Notes: generated by a model from the letters alone, not told the origin. Numbered from the stretch's first letter, positions 15,600-25,386 are shown. The stretch is 64,000 bases of DNA from Mucilaginibacter sp. L196 (GCF_009765905.1 NZ_LMUO01000015.1:278219-342218), one strand, 5' to 3'. Numbers and translations are program-made.

Positions 15600-17507
15600 T
15601 TATTGCTCCTCGATAACCAGCATACTCCAGCCCTTACTGCCAGCGTTGCTAAGCTCTTTCTTTTTATTATCCATAAGCTTTTTTATACGGGTACTGTATG
15701 CCCAACAAGTACTTTGGCGTATAGCAACAATTTCGGATAACTTATGAGATGATATTTTGCCTTTGGTTGAGTACATCAAAAATATCATATAGAATGCCTT
15801 ATTTATAGGGATACGTGTATTCTGTAGTATAGTGTAAGCTATAACCGACTCCTCATAACCACATTTTGAACATCGCCTACTATATGGTAGATGGCCATGA
15901 CTATAATGATCATTATTACACTTACGGCAGTTATAACCTTTTTCCCATTTAAGGTCTGACAGAAATTTAAAACAGGTTTCCCTATCAGGATATATTCTGC
16001 TGAATTCTTCAAAATCCACTTGGGCCGACATTACCCTATCATGCGTTACCTTTTCTATATTGGTATGTAAGGTAATATTGTCGTTCTCCAGCAATACGTT
16101 TATTCTTGAAATTTCTTCAGCCTGATCCTTTAATAATATATTAACAGATTTCAACTCTTCATTTTGCTCCTCTATTACCGCTGACTTTTCGACTAACTCT
16201 TTTGTTCGTTCACGTACCTGGGCTTCTAACTGACGATTAAGATTATCCTTAAACTCCTCATTCTGCTTCATTTGCCTGATGATACGGCGTTGGGCATAAT
16301 CCTTCTTCTTTTTGAGGATACGTACCTTTTCACCAATGGCAAACGAAATAAACAGCATTTCCATTATAAAGCAAAAGCTAAGGCTATAATGCGTAATCGG
16401 GCCAAATGGCAACCATGAAACATCAAAGGCTATCAGTATTTTAATCAGAAAGCCTATAAATAGGAAACTGTATCCTACCACAAAAAAGCGTGCTGGCCAG
16501 TATCCTTTATTTAAAATGTAATAGCCTGTATAACAAGCTAAAAGCAATGGAACAATTTCAACTATACGATAATTGAACCAATTATTATCAACGGTTAAGC
16601 ATAGCACAAAAAACACTGTACGTAACCCTATTACCCACCATATAAGTGTATTTAGTTTTGGGGCTTTAACCTTTACATATAATAAACTACGTGTAAATAG
16701 CATACCAAATATGCTGGCAAAAAACAGCGCTACACCGTAAGCATACTGATTCCAGACTGGCGAGTTTGGCCACAGATATTGATAAGCTATACCATCGGCA
16801 CACATTTCGTACAAACCAATACTAAGGTTGTACATGATGTAATACAGGTACTGTGTTTGCCTGATGGCAAAAAACATCATTAAATTATATAAGCTGAATA
16901 CCAGCAGCATCCCGTAAAAAACGCCAAAGAAAAAATATTCATCTAACGCATAGTGCACAAACCAACTTACAGAACGCAGTACTACAATAACATTTGCCGG
17001 TTGATGTGATTTTAAGCGGATATAGTAAGTATGCTCGCCATATAAATTGCTGTTAATATTAAGGCTAAAATTTTTATGCTGAAACAACCGTTGTGAAAAT
17101 GGCAGGCTACTACCCATGCGGGTTGATGAGTAAGTATTATCTGCATTGGGCGAAAATATTTCTATATCATCCGTAGTCTGATCAAAAAACTCTAATAGCC
17201 AATTATTTTTGGTTGCTTTATCGTGGTTGATCTTTATACGATACCAATAAGTGGTATTAAGATCGGTTACTTTAGGATTGAAAATTGGGCTGGGTTTGAA
17301 TTTTGAGAATACAGCAGGATTGTTTCTTATCTGACCGAGCGTTAATTTTCCGCTCTTATCTTCAAGCGTTTCAATCTCGTTGAATGAAAAATAATGCTGG
17401 GTGATGGTATCATTTAATGTTACTATTTTTTGCGCACGTGCATTTTCAGCAACAAACAAAAAGAACAAAACATTAATAAATAATAATCTTAGTAGATATT
17501 TACCCAT
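15600..17507 (-). CDS. 7TMR-DISM receptor fused to an IS1595-type transposase zinc ribbon/HTH
   Basis: About 635 residues from ATG at 17505-17507; a TTG at 17516 would add three. Signal peptide to about 25 (ENARAQ), extracellular 7TMR-DISMED2 beta-sandwich about 35-175, seven transmembrane helices about 185-395, coiled coil about 400-480. The C-terminus is like the DNA-binding N-terminus of IS1595 transposases: an FxxFSRIYPDRETCFKFLSDLKW lead, Cys pairs at 527/530 and 546/549, TILQNTRIP, then an HTH (about 583-610, SHKLSEIVAIRQSTCWAYSTRI). No DDE nuclease follows, so it is not a transposase. It follows the beta-glucan PUL on the same strand and is probably its membrane-bound regulator; that role is inference. 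Confidence 0.85.
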   Translation of the reverse strand: MGKYLLRLLFINVLFFLFVAENARAQKIVTLNDTITQHYFSFNEIETLEDKSGKLTLGQIRNNPAVFSKFKPSPIFNPKVTDLNTTYWYRIKINHDKATKNNWLLEFFDQTTDDIEIFSPNADNTYSSTRMGSSLPFSQRLFQHKNFSLNINSNLYGEHTYYIRLKSHQPANVIVVLRSVSWFVHYALDEYFFFGVFYGMLLVFSLYNLMMFFAIRQTQYLYYIMYNLSIGLYEMCADGIAYQYLWPNSPVWNQYAYGVALFFASIFGMLFTRSLLYVKVKAPKLNTLIWWVIGLRTVFFVLCLTVDNNWFNYRIVEIVPLLLACYTGYYILNKGYWPARFFVVGYSFLFIGFLIKILIAFDVSWLPFGPITHYSLSFCFIMEMLFISFAIGEKVRILKKKKDYAQRRIIRQMKQNEEFKDNLNRQLEAQVRERTKELVEKSAVIEEQNEELKSVNILLKDQAEEISRINVLLENDNITLHTNIEKVTHDRVMSAQVDFEEFSRIYPDRETCFKFLSDLKWEKGYNCRKCNNDHYSHGHLPYSRRCSKCGYEESVIAYTILQNTRIPINKAFYMIFLMYSTKGKISSHKLSEIVAIRQSTCWAYSTRIKKLMDNKKKELSNAGSKGWSMLVIEEQ

Positions 17508-17557
17508 ATTACCCAATCACATATAAAAATCATTTCGGCTGCACTGGTACTTTAAGA

Positions 17558-17618
17558 AAGTATAATTGGCATTGCAGACTAATACAAGTATACTTTTTTT
17601 TAGTATTAATTTATACTT
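17558..17618. promoter_or_regulatory. Repeated AAGTATA/TATACTT sites upstream of the 7TMR-zinc-ribbon gene
   Basis: The 118-bp gap between GH5 and the receptor gene holds AAGTATA at 17558-17564, the perfect 10-bp palindrome AAGTATACTT at 17586-17595, and TATACTT at 17612-17618. The repeats lie 51-111 bp before the start codon, a suitable place for operator sites. Function is inferred from position only, and the gap is AT-rich, so chance is possible. Confidence 0.35.
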
Positions 17619-17625
17619 AAAAATG

Positions 17626-18876
17626 TCATTTCTCGCTAACCAGGCCTAAAGCCTCGATATACCCTTTATTTGAGGTGCAATTTTCAAATCTGCAATTTTT
17701 AAGCATATCAAATAAAGCTTTCTTTAACTCTTCCCTATTTACCGGTGCCGCTTTGCGTATATCTTCGAAGCTAACGCGGAGTGATTCAGCATAAGCTACT
17801 ACTTTGTCATAATTAGCCGGCATTTTAAAAGTAACTATGCCCGCTACATTTTCCATCTTTTTATAAGGCCAATAATGCCATCCTATATTATTTTGATCAA
17901 GCGTTACCCTGAAATCATGTACCCATTCATCTTTATTTTCGCCTGTTTCGCCGCAGTATATAGGCACATTATATTTATTTCTAAAATCAACATACTCTTG
18001 TATTACGTCGATGGTAGTAGTTTTTGTCCAATATTTGTGGAATGTGTATATAATCTTCGAGTCGAATGGTGGGCCAAACATATGCATATTACTATCCCAC
18101 TGTGCACCTCCTAAAACCATGATATGATTTTTATCAACTGTGCGTATCGCCTTTGTGATCTCTTTATAAAAAGGTTCCAGATAATGATTTAAACTATCAG
18201 CTTTAAAATAATGTGCAATTGGTTCGTTCAATAAATCATAACCAAGAACCGCTGTTTCATTTTTGTAGTGTGCGGCTATTCTTGTCCATATTTGTATTGT
18301 TTGTTGCCTGCATGCCGCACTTTGAAACAAGAACGGATAGCCATAACCATCATCAATATTATCACCAGTTTGGCCGCCTGGCGCGCAATGCATATCTAAA
18401 ATAACATAAATACCTTCCTGCTTGCACCAACCTATCACCCTATCTAATAACTCAAAACCACGGTTAGGGTTATTTTCGCCTAAATAATCTTCGTTAGTAA
18501 AAAGTTTATAATTAAATGGGATACGAATAGAATTCATCCCGGTAGATTTCAGGTAATGAATATCGGCACGGGTAATGTAATTATCTAAATATTTTTGCCA
18601 GAAAATTTTTGCATCCTCAGGTCCTATCAATTCGGTAATTGCCTGGTTAATTAGTTTTGGCGAATTGATTTTAGAGAATTTGAACATATAACCTTCCGGG
18701 ATAAGCCAATTACCCAAATTAGTCCCCTTCATTAAAAATGGTTTTTTATCGGGGCCAATAACCTCTTTTCCACGGGTTGAAATAAAACCATTAGATTGTG
18801 CTTTTGCAATAAATGGCGCAATTGAAATCAACGTTAAAAATAATGAGATTAGGGTTTGTTTTTTAATGATCTTCAT
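17626..18876 (-). CDS. GH5 family secreted endo-glycanase
   Basis: 416 residues with a signal peptide (to about 27, IAKAQS) and no lipobox, so periplasmic or secreted. The (beta/alpha)8 barrel shows the GH5 pattern: RIPFNY at 118-123, LDMHCAPGGQ near 160-169, acid/base Glu218 in LLNEP, a WxFHKYW-type strand near 279-283, and nucleophile Glu310 in IYCGETGE. In a beta-glucan locus with GH16, GH30 and GH3, an exo- or endo-beta-1,3/1,6-glucanase role is likely; the subfamily is not resolved. About 45 residues at the C-terminus extend past the barrel. It follows the cytochrome gene by 35 bp on the same strand. Confidence 0.87.
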   Translation of the reverse strand: MKIIKKQTLISLFLTLISIAPFIAKAQSNGFISTRGKEVIGPDKKPFLMKGTNLGNWLIPEGYMFKFSKINSPKLINQAITELIGPEDAKIFWQKYLDNYITRADIHYLKSTGMNSIRIPFNYKLFTNEDYLGENNPNRGFELLDRVIGWCKQEGIYVILDMHCAPGGQTGDNIDDGYGYPFLFQSAACRQQTIQIWTRIAAHYKNETAVLGYDLLNEPIAHYFKADSLNHYLEPFYKEITKAIRTVDKNHIMVLGGAQWDSNMHMFGPPFDSKIIYTFHKYWTKTTTIDVIQEYVDFRNKYNVPIYCGETGENKDEWVHDFRVTLDQNNIGWHYWPYKKMENVAGIVTFKMPANYDKVVAYAESLRVSFEDIRKAAPVNREELKKALFDMLKNCRFENCTSNKGYIEALGLVSEK

Positions 18877-18911
18877 GGCTAAACAGGTTAAGACTCAAGC
18901 TTTATCGGTCT

Positions 18912-20165
18912 TTATTTAAATGTTAATTTGTTATTATTTTTAAGATAATTAATTATTTTCTGAGAAGCATCGGCATACACTGCTATATGGTGAGTGCGAA
19001 CTAAATACGGCACCTTCTTACCTTTACCTTCGGTTTCAATGGTTATAATACTTGACGACCTTGCTGGCATATGGCAATCAATACAATTATTTTTTATAGC
19101 AGCCCCTAATTTTGGCGCCATAGGGCAAAAATTATGATTTGCCGTAGTATGGCAATTCATACATTTCTGCGAATACATAGCCAAGTTTCCCCTCTCATTT
19201 TGATGTACATTGTGGCAGGTGGCACAATCCATATTGCTATTTATGAAACATTTGCTACTAGCTAAAAGTTGGCTTTGGTTAGCATGCACATCAAGCTTGG
19301 CTGAATCTACAGGTTTTTGATATGGGGGATTTTCAACAAAGTTGCCAAGATCATCGCCCGGCTTAAATACAAATGTTGTTTTTAGGATCAGGTTTTTATT
19401 TCCTGAATGGCAAACCGCACACATACTTATTTTTTGCGCACGTGAGAGTGATGCATACGTAGCAATGTATTTGGCTTTCTTTTCCTCTGGATATGCAGTT
19501 TGATAATTCACATGGTTAGCTGATGGGCCATGGCAGCGTTCGCAATCAATACCTAATATCAGGGAGTTTTTATCAAAACTTTCAACGTCCAACGACTGCA
19601 AGCCTTGTGTTTCTACCGGCAGATCTTTTATATAAGAGCTATGGCATTCAAAGCATCGCCTGCCAATCATTCTGGTATAATTAGCATAAGTTGAATCAAA
19701 TCCCGGGCTATTAGTCCACCCCAATGATCTGAAATATGACATAGGCAGCTGATACATTTGGTTGCCTTTCCAATACAAATAACTTTCGGCTTTTAAGCCG
19801 CCAAACGTTATATCAAAACGTTCGGCATTTATTTGCTTGCCCTTTGAATAGGTAACCTGGTATAAACCATCAGCACGTTTTTCCATCACTACTTTTAAAT
19901 CTTTAGTAAAGTAAAAGGTATTATCGTGAGGGCTAAAACTGCCTCCTATGCTGTGTATATCAGCAAGGCGTGTAGTTGAAAAATGTGCCGTGTGAAGGTA
20001 ATTATCATAAACATCCTTATGGCACTTTATACAGGTTGATGAACCCGCGAAGATGTCTCCCCGGGGATCTGGTTTATCCTTGTTTATTGTTAAACATTGC
20101 GAAAAAATAAAAACAAGCGGGACAATAAAAATTATTATTAAAAATAATTTGCGATTACTTTTCAT
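18912..20165 (-). CDS. Seven-haem c-type cytochrome lipoprotein
   Basis: 417 residues. A lipoprotein signal peptide ends at Cys24 (FSQC), so the protein is anchored in the outer or inner membrane facing the periplasm. Seven CxxCH haem sites start at residues 45, 171, 208, 249, 314, 335 and 361. The spacing resembles cytochrome c554/NrfB-like multihaem proteins, with a beta-rich 90-residue insert between haems 1 and 2 (about 70-165). Such proteins shuttle electrons; no partner oxidoreductase is encoded in the window. It sits inside the beta-glucan locus between GH5 (35 bp downstream) and GH30 (53 bp upstream), which is unexpected. Co-transcription is likely from spacing. Confidence 0.85.
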   Translation of the reverse strand: MKSNRKLFLIIIFIVPLVFIFSQCLTINKDKPDPRGDIFAGSSTCIKCHKDVYDNYLHTAHFSTTRLADIHSIGGSFSPHDNTFYFTKDLKVVMEKRADGLYQVTYSKGKQINAERFDITFGGLKAESYLYWKGNQMYQLPMSYFRSLGWTNSPGFDSTYANYTRMIGRRCFECHSSYIKDLPVETQGLQSLDVESFDKNSLILGIDCERCHGPSANHVNYQTAYPEEKKAKYIATYASLSRAQKISMCAVCHSGNKNLILKTTFVFKPGDDLGNFVENPPYQKPVDSAKLDVHANQSQLLASSKCFINSNMDCATCHNVHQNERGNLAMYSQKCMNCHTTANHNFCPMAPKLGAAIKNNCIDCHMPARSSSIITIETEGKGKKVPYLVRTHHIAVYADASQKIINYLKNNNKLTFK

Positions 20166-20218
20166 CAGCGTTATACAAATAGCGTATCATTAACCATACT
20201 ACATTAAGCAAAAACTGC

Positions 20219-21676
20219 TTATTGAACTATTAATGTTGTTATTGAATGTGGCAAACTGGTTGTATTGGCGGCCATACCTTTTATCCAAAGATGATATGGC
20301 ACTTTTTCGTTGGTTAAATTTAACACAATTACTACCAATTTATTATCACTATTTACAAATGCTGTTGTCATTAATTCATCGCGGTTTGATGATGCGATTA
20401 TACGTTTAGCTCCAGGCCTTACAAATTTTGAAAAATGACCAATGTAATAAAAAGAATTCATGTAGGTTAACTCTCCGGTTTTAACGTTTGCATGTATTGG
20501 CGCAAAGCAGAAGTTTCCAACATGATTAGGCCCACCGTTTTCATCTAACAAAACATTCCAGTCTGTCCAGCCCACAACACCATTGTTAAAATCGTTAACC
20601 ATTGATTTTCCGTACAATTCACCGTATTTCCAATCATTAATTTTGCTCGCATCAAAGGTATCGCTGCAACCTTCGGTAAATAATAAGTTCTTAGCAGGGA
20701 AAGCTTCATGTACACGTTTCACATTTTCAAAATCATCATGCATATACCAATGGAATCCCGTACCCCAAACATATTTTGCGGCTTCAGGATCTTCTAAAAC
20801 AGTACTTGCACGCTGATACATTAAGTCCCTGTTATGATCCCAGATAATTAATTTTTTATCAGCTAAGCCGCTTTTGTGCAATGTTGGGCCTAAATAATTC
20901 TTAACAAAATCGCGCTCATCTTCGGCACTATAAATACATGATTCCCATTTTTGATTAGCCATTGGTTCGTTTTGAACTGATAGCCCCCATATTGGAATAC
21001 CTTCTTTTTCATAAGCTTTAATAAACTTAACATAAAAATTAGCCCACGCCTGGTCATACTCCGGTTTAAGCTTGCCACCATGTAACATATCGTCGTTAGT
21101 TTTCATGAATGCTGGCGGGCTCCACGGAGTTGCAAACAAGGTTAAGTTACCCCCTGTCGCTGCAATAACCTGTTTAATAAACGGGATACGATATTTACGG
21201 TCATGATCAATATTAAATGTTTTTAAAGTTTTGTCGCCATCAGCAACATAGCTATAAGTATCACTTGAAAAATCACAGCTTTGAATATTCGTACGACCTA
21301 ATGTATAACCAATACCGGTTTTCTTATTATAATAAGCATTTAAAATTTCGTCCTGTTTTGCTTTTGGTAGCTTATAAAATGTTTCGGCAGATGCATCGGT
21401 TAATGCCCCCCCAATCCCCAAAACAGATTGAAACGTTTTTGAGGGATCAACAAAAATGCAAACATCTGTTTCAAGTGGTTGGCCAAATTGCTTAAATGTT
21501 AATGTAGCAGTTTTGGTTATACGATAATCGGTATTTTGTGCAGTTGTATAAACTGATACCGTTTTATTAACGGCTTGATATGCTTTTGCTGGAAGCGGAG
21601 CCTTAGCTTTATTAGTTTGTGCATTTACTAACGTGGTGCACGAACATACCAAGGCTAGTATTAAAGACTTTTTCAT
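20219..21676 (-). CDS. GH30 family beta-glycosidase (secreted)
   Basis: 485 residues with a signal peptide ending near residue 20 (LVNAQ). The catalytic barrel includes FQSVLGIGGALTDASAE (82-98), acid/base Glu237 in SVQNEPM, and nucleophile Glu335 in FTEGCSD. A small beta-sandwich closes the C-terminus (about 430-485). GH30 enzymes of this type (glucosylceramidase-like) include beta-1,6-glucanases and beta-glucosidases. With GH16 and GH3 alongside, cutting of beta-1,6 branches of laminarin-like glucan is the best guess. A paralogue at 23894-25348 is a lipoprotein, so the two may act in different compartments. Confidence 0.88.
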   Translation of the reverse strand: MKKSLILALVCSCTTLVNAQTNKAKAPLPAKAYQAVNKTVSVYTTAQNTDYRITKTATLTFKQFGQPLETDVCIFVDPSKTFQSVLGIGGALTDASAETFYKLPKAKQDEILNAYYNKKTGIGYTLGRTNIQSCDFSSDTYSYVADGDKTLKTFNIDHDRKYRIPFIKQVIAATGGNLTLFATPWSPPAFMKTNDDMLHGGKLKPEYDQAWANFYVKFIKAYEKEGIPIWGLSVQNEPMANQKWESCIYSAEDERDFVKNYLGPTLHKSGLADKKLIIWDHNRDLMYQRASTVLEDPEAAKYVWGTGFHWYMHDDFENVKRVHEAFPAKNLLFTEGCSDTFDASKINDWKYGELYGKSMVNDFNNGVVGWTDWNVLLDENGGPNHVGNFCFAPIHANVKTGELTYMNSFYYIGHFSKFVRPGAKRIIASSNRDELMTTAFVNSDNKLVVIVLNLTNEKVPYHLWIKGMAANTTSLPHSITTLIVQ

Positions 21677-21709
21677 TTATATATGTATTTGGGTTGAAAT
21701 CAATAAAAT

Positions 21710-23875
21710 TTACAATTCAGCTTTACCATTTAGTCTGATGTCGCGTGATGAGCTGCCTACAATGAAATCAAAAACTCCGGGGTCCATTTCCCATTCGTTT
21801 TTCACATCATTAAAATATTTGAAGGCATCCTGATCAAGTGTTATAGTTACCGTTTTCTCTTCGCCAGCTTTTAAAAATACTTTTTCAAAACCTTTTAACT
21901 CTTTATCAGGACGGGGCAAGTTTAATTTTTCTTGTTTCACATATAATTGCGCTACTTCAGCACCATCAACAGCACCTGTATTTTTCAAGGTGAAGGTTAC
22001 GGTAGCTTGTTTATTAGCAGCGCTTACTTGCAGATTGCTATATTTAAAGGTGGTGTATGATAAACCGTGACCGAACGCAAACTGCGGTTCAACGTTGAAA
22101 GTATCGTAATAACGATAACCAACATATATATCATCGAAATAATTTACGGTTGTTGAATCGCCGGGATATTGTCCGAGTTTGATTGCAGGGGCATCAGCTA
22201 ATTTCTTAGGGAAGCTTACCGGTAATTTTCCTGAAGGATTAACCTGACCAAAGATGATTTTTGCTAATGCATTGCCACCTTCCATACCCGGATACCATGC
22301 TTGTATTATACCTTTAGCATCGCCAACCCATTGAGTTATATCCATTGGGCCACCACCCATCAATACCACTACTGTTTTTGGGTTAGCCGCAATTACAGCC
22401 TTAATTAGCTCGTTTTGACCAAAAGGCATGTCCATATTTGGTTTATCGGTCCCTTCTGCATCATAAGCATTATCATCCCAAACATTATAATCGTAACCGT
22501 GTGTCCAACCACCAACAACTATTACCATATTGGCTTTTTTAGCTGCCGCTATAGCTTGTTGAATTAAGGTTTGATCCGGGCCACCATTACGTACAATATT
22601 GTAACCTTTGCAATAGGTAATTTTCACCTTTTTACCGGCAATATTCTTTAAGCCTTGTAAAGGTGTCACTTCATAAAATGCTTTTACTTGTGAACTGCCA
22701 CCACCAAAAGCTTGTTTTCTATCAGCATTGTAACCTATTACGGCAATCGACTTTACATTTGCAGCCAAAGGCAATATATTATCCTGATTTTTAAGTAATA
22801 CTATCCCTTCCTCTGCAACCTTTTCTGCTGTTAGCTGATGTGCTTGGGTGTTGTATTCACCTTTCTGGCGTTTTTGTCCGCCAAGCATATTGGTTTTGTA
22901 CATAACATACAATATGCGCCTTACTTTTTCATTGATAATATATTCAGGTATTTTACCTTCTTTCACTAAAGTAACAACAGTATCGCCCATAAAAAACTTA
23001 CCATAATCAGGATGAGCACCTAAACTAAGGTCGGTACCCATTTCAAGATCAGTGCCGTTCCATAAAGCTTGAGTGGTGCTGTGAACAGCCCCCCAATCAC
23101 TCATTACCAAACCTTTAAAGCCCCATTCCTTTTTCAGGATTTGATTTATAAGGTAGTTATTTTGAGTGGCCCATTGCCCTCTGAATTTATTGTATGAACC
23201 CATTAAAGTATTTACGCCGCCTTCCTGCACCGCTGCTTTAAAGCCAGGCAGGTAAATTTCGCGCAGGGCACGCTCGCTCATTTGCACATCAATGCTGCCA
23301 CGTAAAGTTTCCTGGTTATTACCGGCAAAGTGTTTTACGCAGGCTGATATTCCCTGATCCTGTACACCTTTAATATAGCCTACTACCATTTTTGAAACTA
23401 AAAACGGGTCTTCGCTCTGGTACTCAAAGTTGCGGCCATTTAAAGGCGAACGCATTATATTAATGCCCGGGCCCAATATCACATCCTTACCTCTGAAATT
23501 TGCTTCGCTGCCTAATACTGAACCAAATGCATAACCTAGTTTTGGATTCCATGTTGATGCAAGACAAACCCCTGTTGGTAAATACGTTCCGGAATCGAGT
23601 ACATTTTGTAGAACAGTCCAACCTCTGCCATGCTCCACACGAACTCCATGCGGACCATCAGATGTAACCAGCTCAGGTATACCTAAACGAGGCACACCAC
23701 CAGAAGTAAAGGAAGAGCTGGCATGTATCATGGTAACCTTTTCCTGTAAAGTCATCAGTTTTATAAGACTATCGGATTTAAAGGCAATCTCAGCATCACT
23801 ATACCGGGATTGTGCTTTTACAGAAAAAGGGGCTATTATGCAAAAGAGAAAAAGAAGTTTGAGTTTTGAATTCAT
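21710..23875 (-). CDS. GH3 family beta-glucosidase
   Basis: 721 residues: signal peptide to about 22 (SVKAQS), an N-terminal barrel with the substrate-binding KHFAGNNQE at 181-189 and nucleophile Asp260 in VMSDWGAVH, an alpha/beta sandwich domain (about 370-570), and an FnIII-like C-terminal domain (about 620-715). This is the BglX-type arrangement. It would release glucose from gluco-oligosaccharides in the periplasm, completing the work of GH16 and GH30. It is 33 bp from the next gene on the same strand, within the PUL. Confidence 0.92.
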   Translation of the reverse strand: MNSKLKLLFLFCIIAPFSVKAQSRYSDAEIAFKSDSLIKLMTLQEKVTMIHASSSFTSGGVPRLGIPELVTSDGPHGVRVEHGRGWTVLQNVLDSGTYLPTGVCLASTWNPKLGYAFGSVLGSEANFRGKDVILGPGINIMRSPLNGRNFEYQSEDPFLVSKMVVGYIKGVQDQGISACVKHFAGNNQETLRGSIDVQMSERALREIYLPGFKAAVQEGGVNTLMGSYNKFRGQWATQNNYLINQILKKEWGFKGLVMSDWGAVHSTTQALWNGTDLEMGTDLSLGAHPDYGKFFMGDTVVTLVKEGKIPEYIINEKVRRILYVMYKTNMLGGQKRQKGEYNTQAHQLTAEKVAEEGIVLLKNQDNILPLAANVKSIAVIGYNADRKQAFGGGSSQVKAFYEVTPLQGLKNIAGKKVKITYCKGYNIVRNGGPDQTLIQQAIAAAKKANMVIVVGGWTHGYDYNVWDDNAYDAEGTDKPNMDMPFGQNELIKAVIAANPKTVVVLMGGGPMDITQWVGDAKGIIQAWYPGMEGGNALAKIIFGQVNPSGKLPVSFPKKLADAPAIKLGQYPGDSTTVNYFDDIYVGYRYYDTFNVEPQFAFGHGLSYTTFKYSNLQVSAANKQATVTFTLKNTGAVDGAEVAQLYVKQEKLNLPRPDKELKGFEKVFLKAGEEKTVTITLDQDAFKYFNDVKNEWEMDPGVFDFIVGSSSRDIRLNGKAEL

Positions 23876-23893
23876 TATTTATTAGGATGTATG

Positions 23894-25348
23894 TTATTTC
23901 CAGGTATAAGTTGCCACGGCGCCACCGTTAAGTGTTGTAGTTACTATTTTTGAGTTGTATTGTATGTTAAAACTTGCGACATTACTACTGTTGTTTAAGA
24001 CAATAAGCACCTTAGAACCATCAGGGTTTTTAAAGGCTACATTCGGGAATACTGTTGAAGCATCAGATGCGATCCTTACCGCGCCTGCTTTTACAAATTT
24101 GGAAGCATGCGCTATGATATAGTAAGAAACATTACGTGTAAATGCTGAACCGCTTACAGTTACCGCGCCCTGGCATGTACTGCAGCCACCTACAGTATGT
24201 GGGCCATAATTAGGGTCAGAGGCTAAATTCCATTCTATAACGTTCCTACTCCAATTACGCGTTGCACCAACAATTAAATTGGTTACGTGCCAGTTTAGGT
24301 CGCCACTAAATGTTCCTGTTGAAAATGTGGCTTGCTCTGTAAAATAAATATTTTTACTAGGGAATGCATTGTGCACGGGGGTAAGTGCTGATATATTACC
24401 TGCATATAAGTGAAATGCAGATCCATCAACATACTGATTTGCGGTTTGATCATTTAGCACATAAACAGGATAATCCGGGCGGTCGCAATTATGATCATAG
24501 CAGATAATTTTAGTTTTTATACCCGCACTTTGAAAAGCAGGGCCTAAATAACTGCCTATAAACTTAGCTTCAGCAGTATCTTGCATAACCATTGCAGGGT
24601 TATTACTTGGATTTAGAGGTTCATTTTGAGGAGTAACGGCATCAATATTTATACCCTGTGCGCTCATTGCTTGTATATACTTCACAAAGTAATTTGCGTA
24701 TACGCTATAATACTGCGGTAATAAGCTACCGCCTGAAAGGCTGTTGTTACTTTTCATCCATGCAGGTGCGCTCCATGGACAGGCCAATATTTTTATATTA
24801 GGATTTAAGGCGATTATCTTTTTTAATACAGGGATCAGATCAGTTTCCATTGCAATACTGAAATTCTGCAAATTAACATCAGGAGTGCTCGAATCGTCAT
24901 AAGTAAATGGCGTCGCGCTCATATCTGAAGCACCAAGCGTAACTCTTATATAGCTGATATTAATACCAGTGCTATCTGTTACAAAAAGTTCTTTTATAAG
25001 CGCGTTACTTTGTGCAGCAGGCATGGCGTTTATTACCTGGGCGCTACCACCTGTAAGTGCAAACCCAAAACCATCAATAGTTTGATAAGTGGTGGTAGAA
25101 TCAACATTAATTGTTGTATTTGAATTAGTGCCTGTGTTAAACAACAAACTAACATTTTGTTTAGCCAATAATTGTGATTGATCAGGCGTGGTTAGCCACA
25201 TGCTAACATCTGTTTTTACAGGTACAGGGGGAGTAACAACTGTACCGCCCCCGACTGCGCTAGCTACTTTTTTACTACAGCCCACCAGCACTAAGGCCGT
25301 TAATCCGGTAAATAATATTGTAAGTATTGTTTTTTGTATCGTTTTCAT
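23894..25348 (-). CDS. GH30 family beta-glycosidase, surface lipoprotein
   Basis: About 484 residues from ATG at 25346-25348; a GTG at 25366 would add six. The lipobox LVGC puts the modified Cys at residue 24, followed by a Pro/Val-rich linker, typical of outer-membrane surface lipoproteins. Catalytic motifs are IDGFGFALTGGSA near 91-103, acid/base Glu243 in TPQNEP, and nucleophile Glu338 in YFTEQATF. It is a distant paralogue of the GH30 at 20219-21676. It lies directly after GH16 in the operon order and probably initiates cleavage of beta-1,6-linked glucan at the cell surface. Confidence 0.87.
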   Translation of the reverse strand: MKTIQKTILTILFTGLTALVLVGCSKKVASAVGGGTVVTPPVPVKTDVSMWLTTPDQSQLLAKQNVSLLFNTGTNSNTTINVDSTTTYQTIDGFGFALTGGSAQVINAMPAAQSNALIKELFVTDSTGINISYIRVTLGASDMSATPFTYDDSSTPDVNLQNFSIAMETDLIPVLKKIIALNPNIKILACPWSAPAWMKSNNSLSGGSLLPQYYSVYANYFVKYIQAMSAQGINIDAVTPQNEPLNPSNNPAMVMQDTAEAKFIGSYLGPAFQSAGIKTKIICYDHNCDRPDYPVYVLNDQTANQYVDGSAFHLYAGNISALTPVHNAFPSKNIYFTEQATFSTGTFSGDLNWHVTNLIVGATRNWSRNVIEWNLASDPNYGPHTVGGCSTCQGAVTVSGSAFTRNVSYYIIAHASKFVKAGAVRIASDASTVFPNVAFKNPDGSKVLIVLNNSSNVASFNIQYNSKIVTTTLNGGAVATYTWK

Positions 25349-25386
25349 AGGTTTTCTCAAGTACACTATATCCTTACAGCTAGGTA

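Noticed and set aside
15600..17507. Zinc ribbon read as evidence for an intact IS1595 insertion
   Set aside because: There is no DDE nuclease, no terminal inverted repeats were seen, and the module is in frame with a 7TMR receptor.
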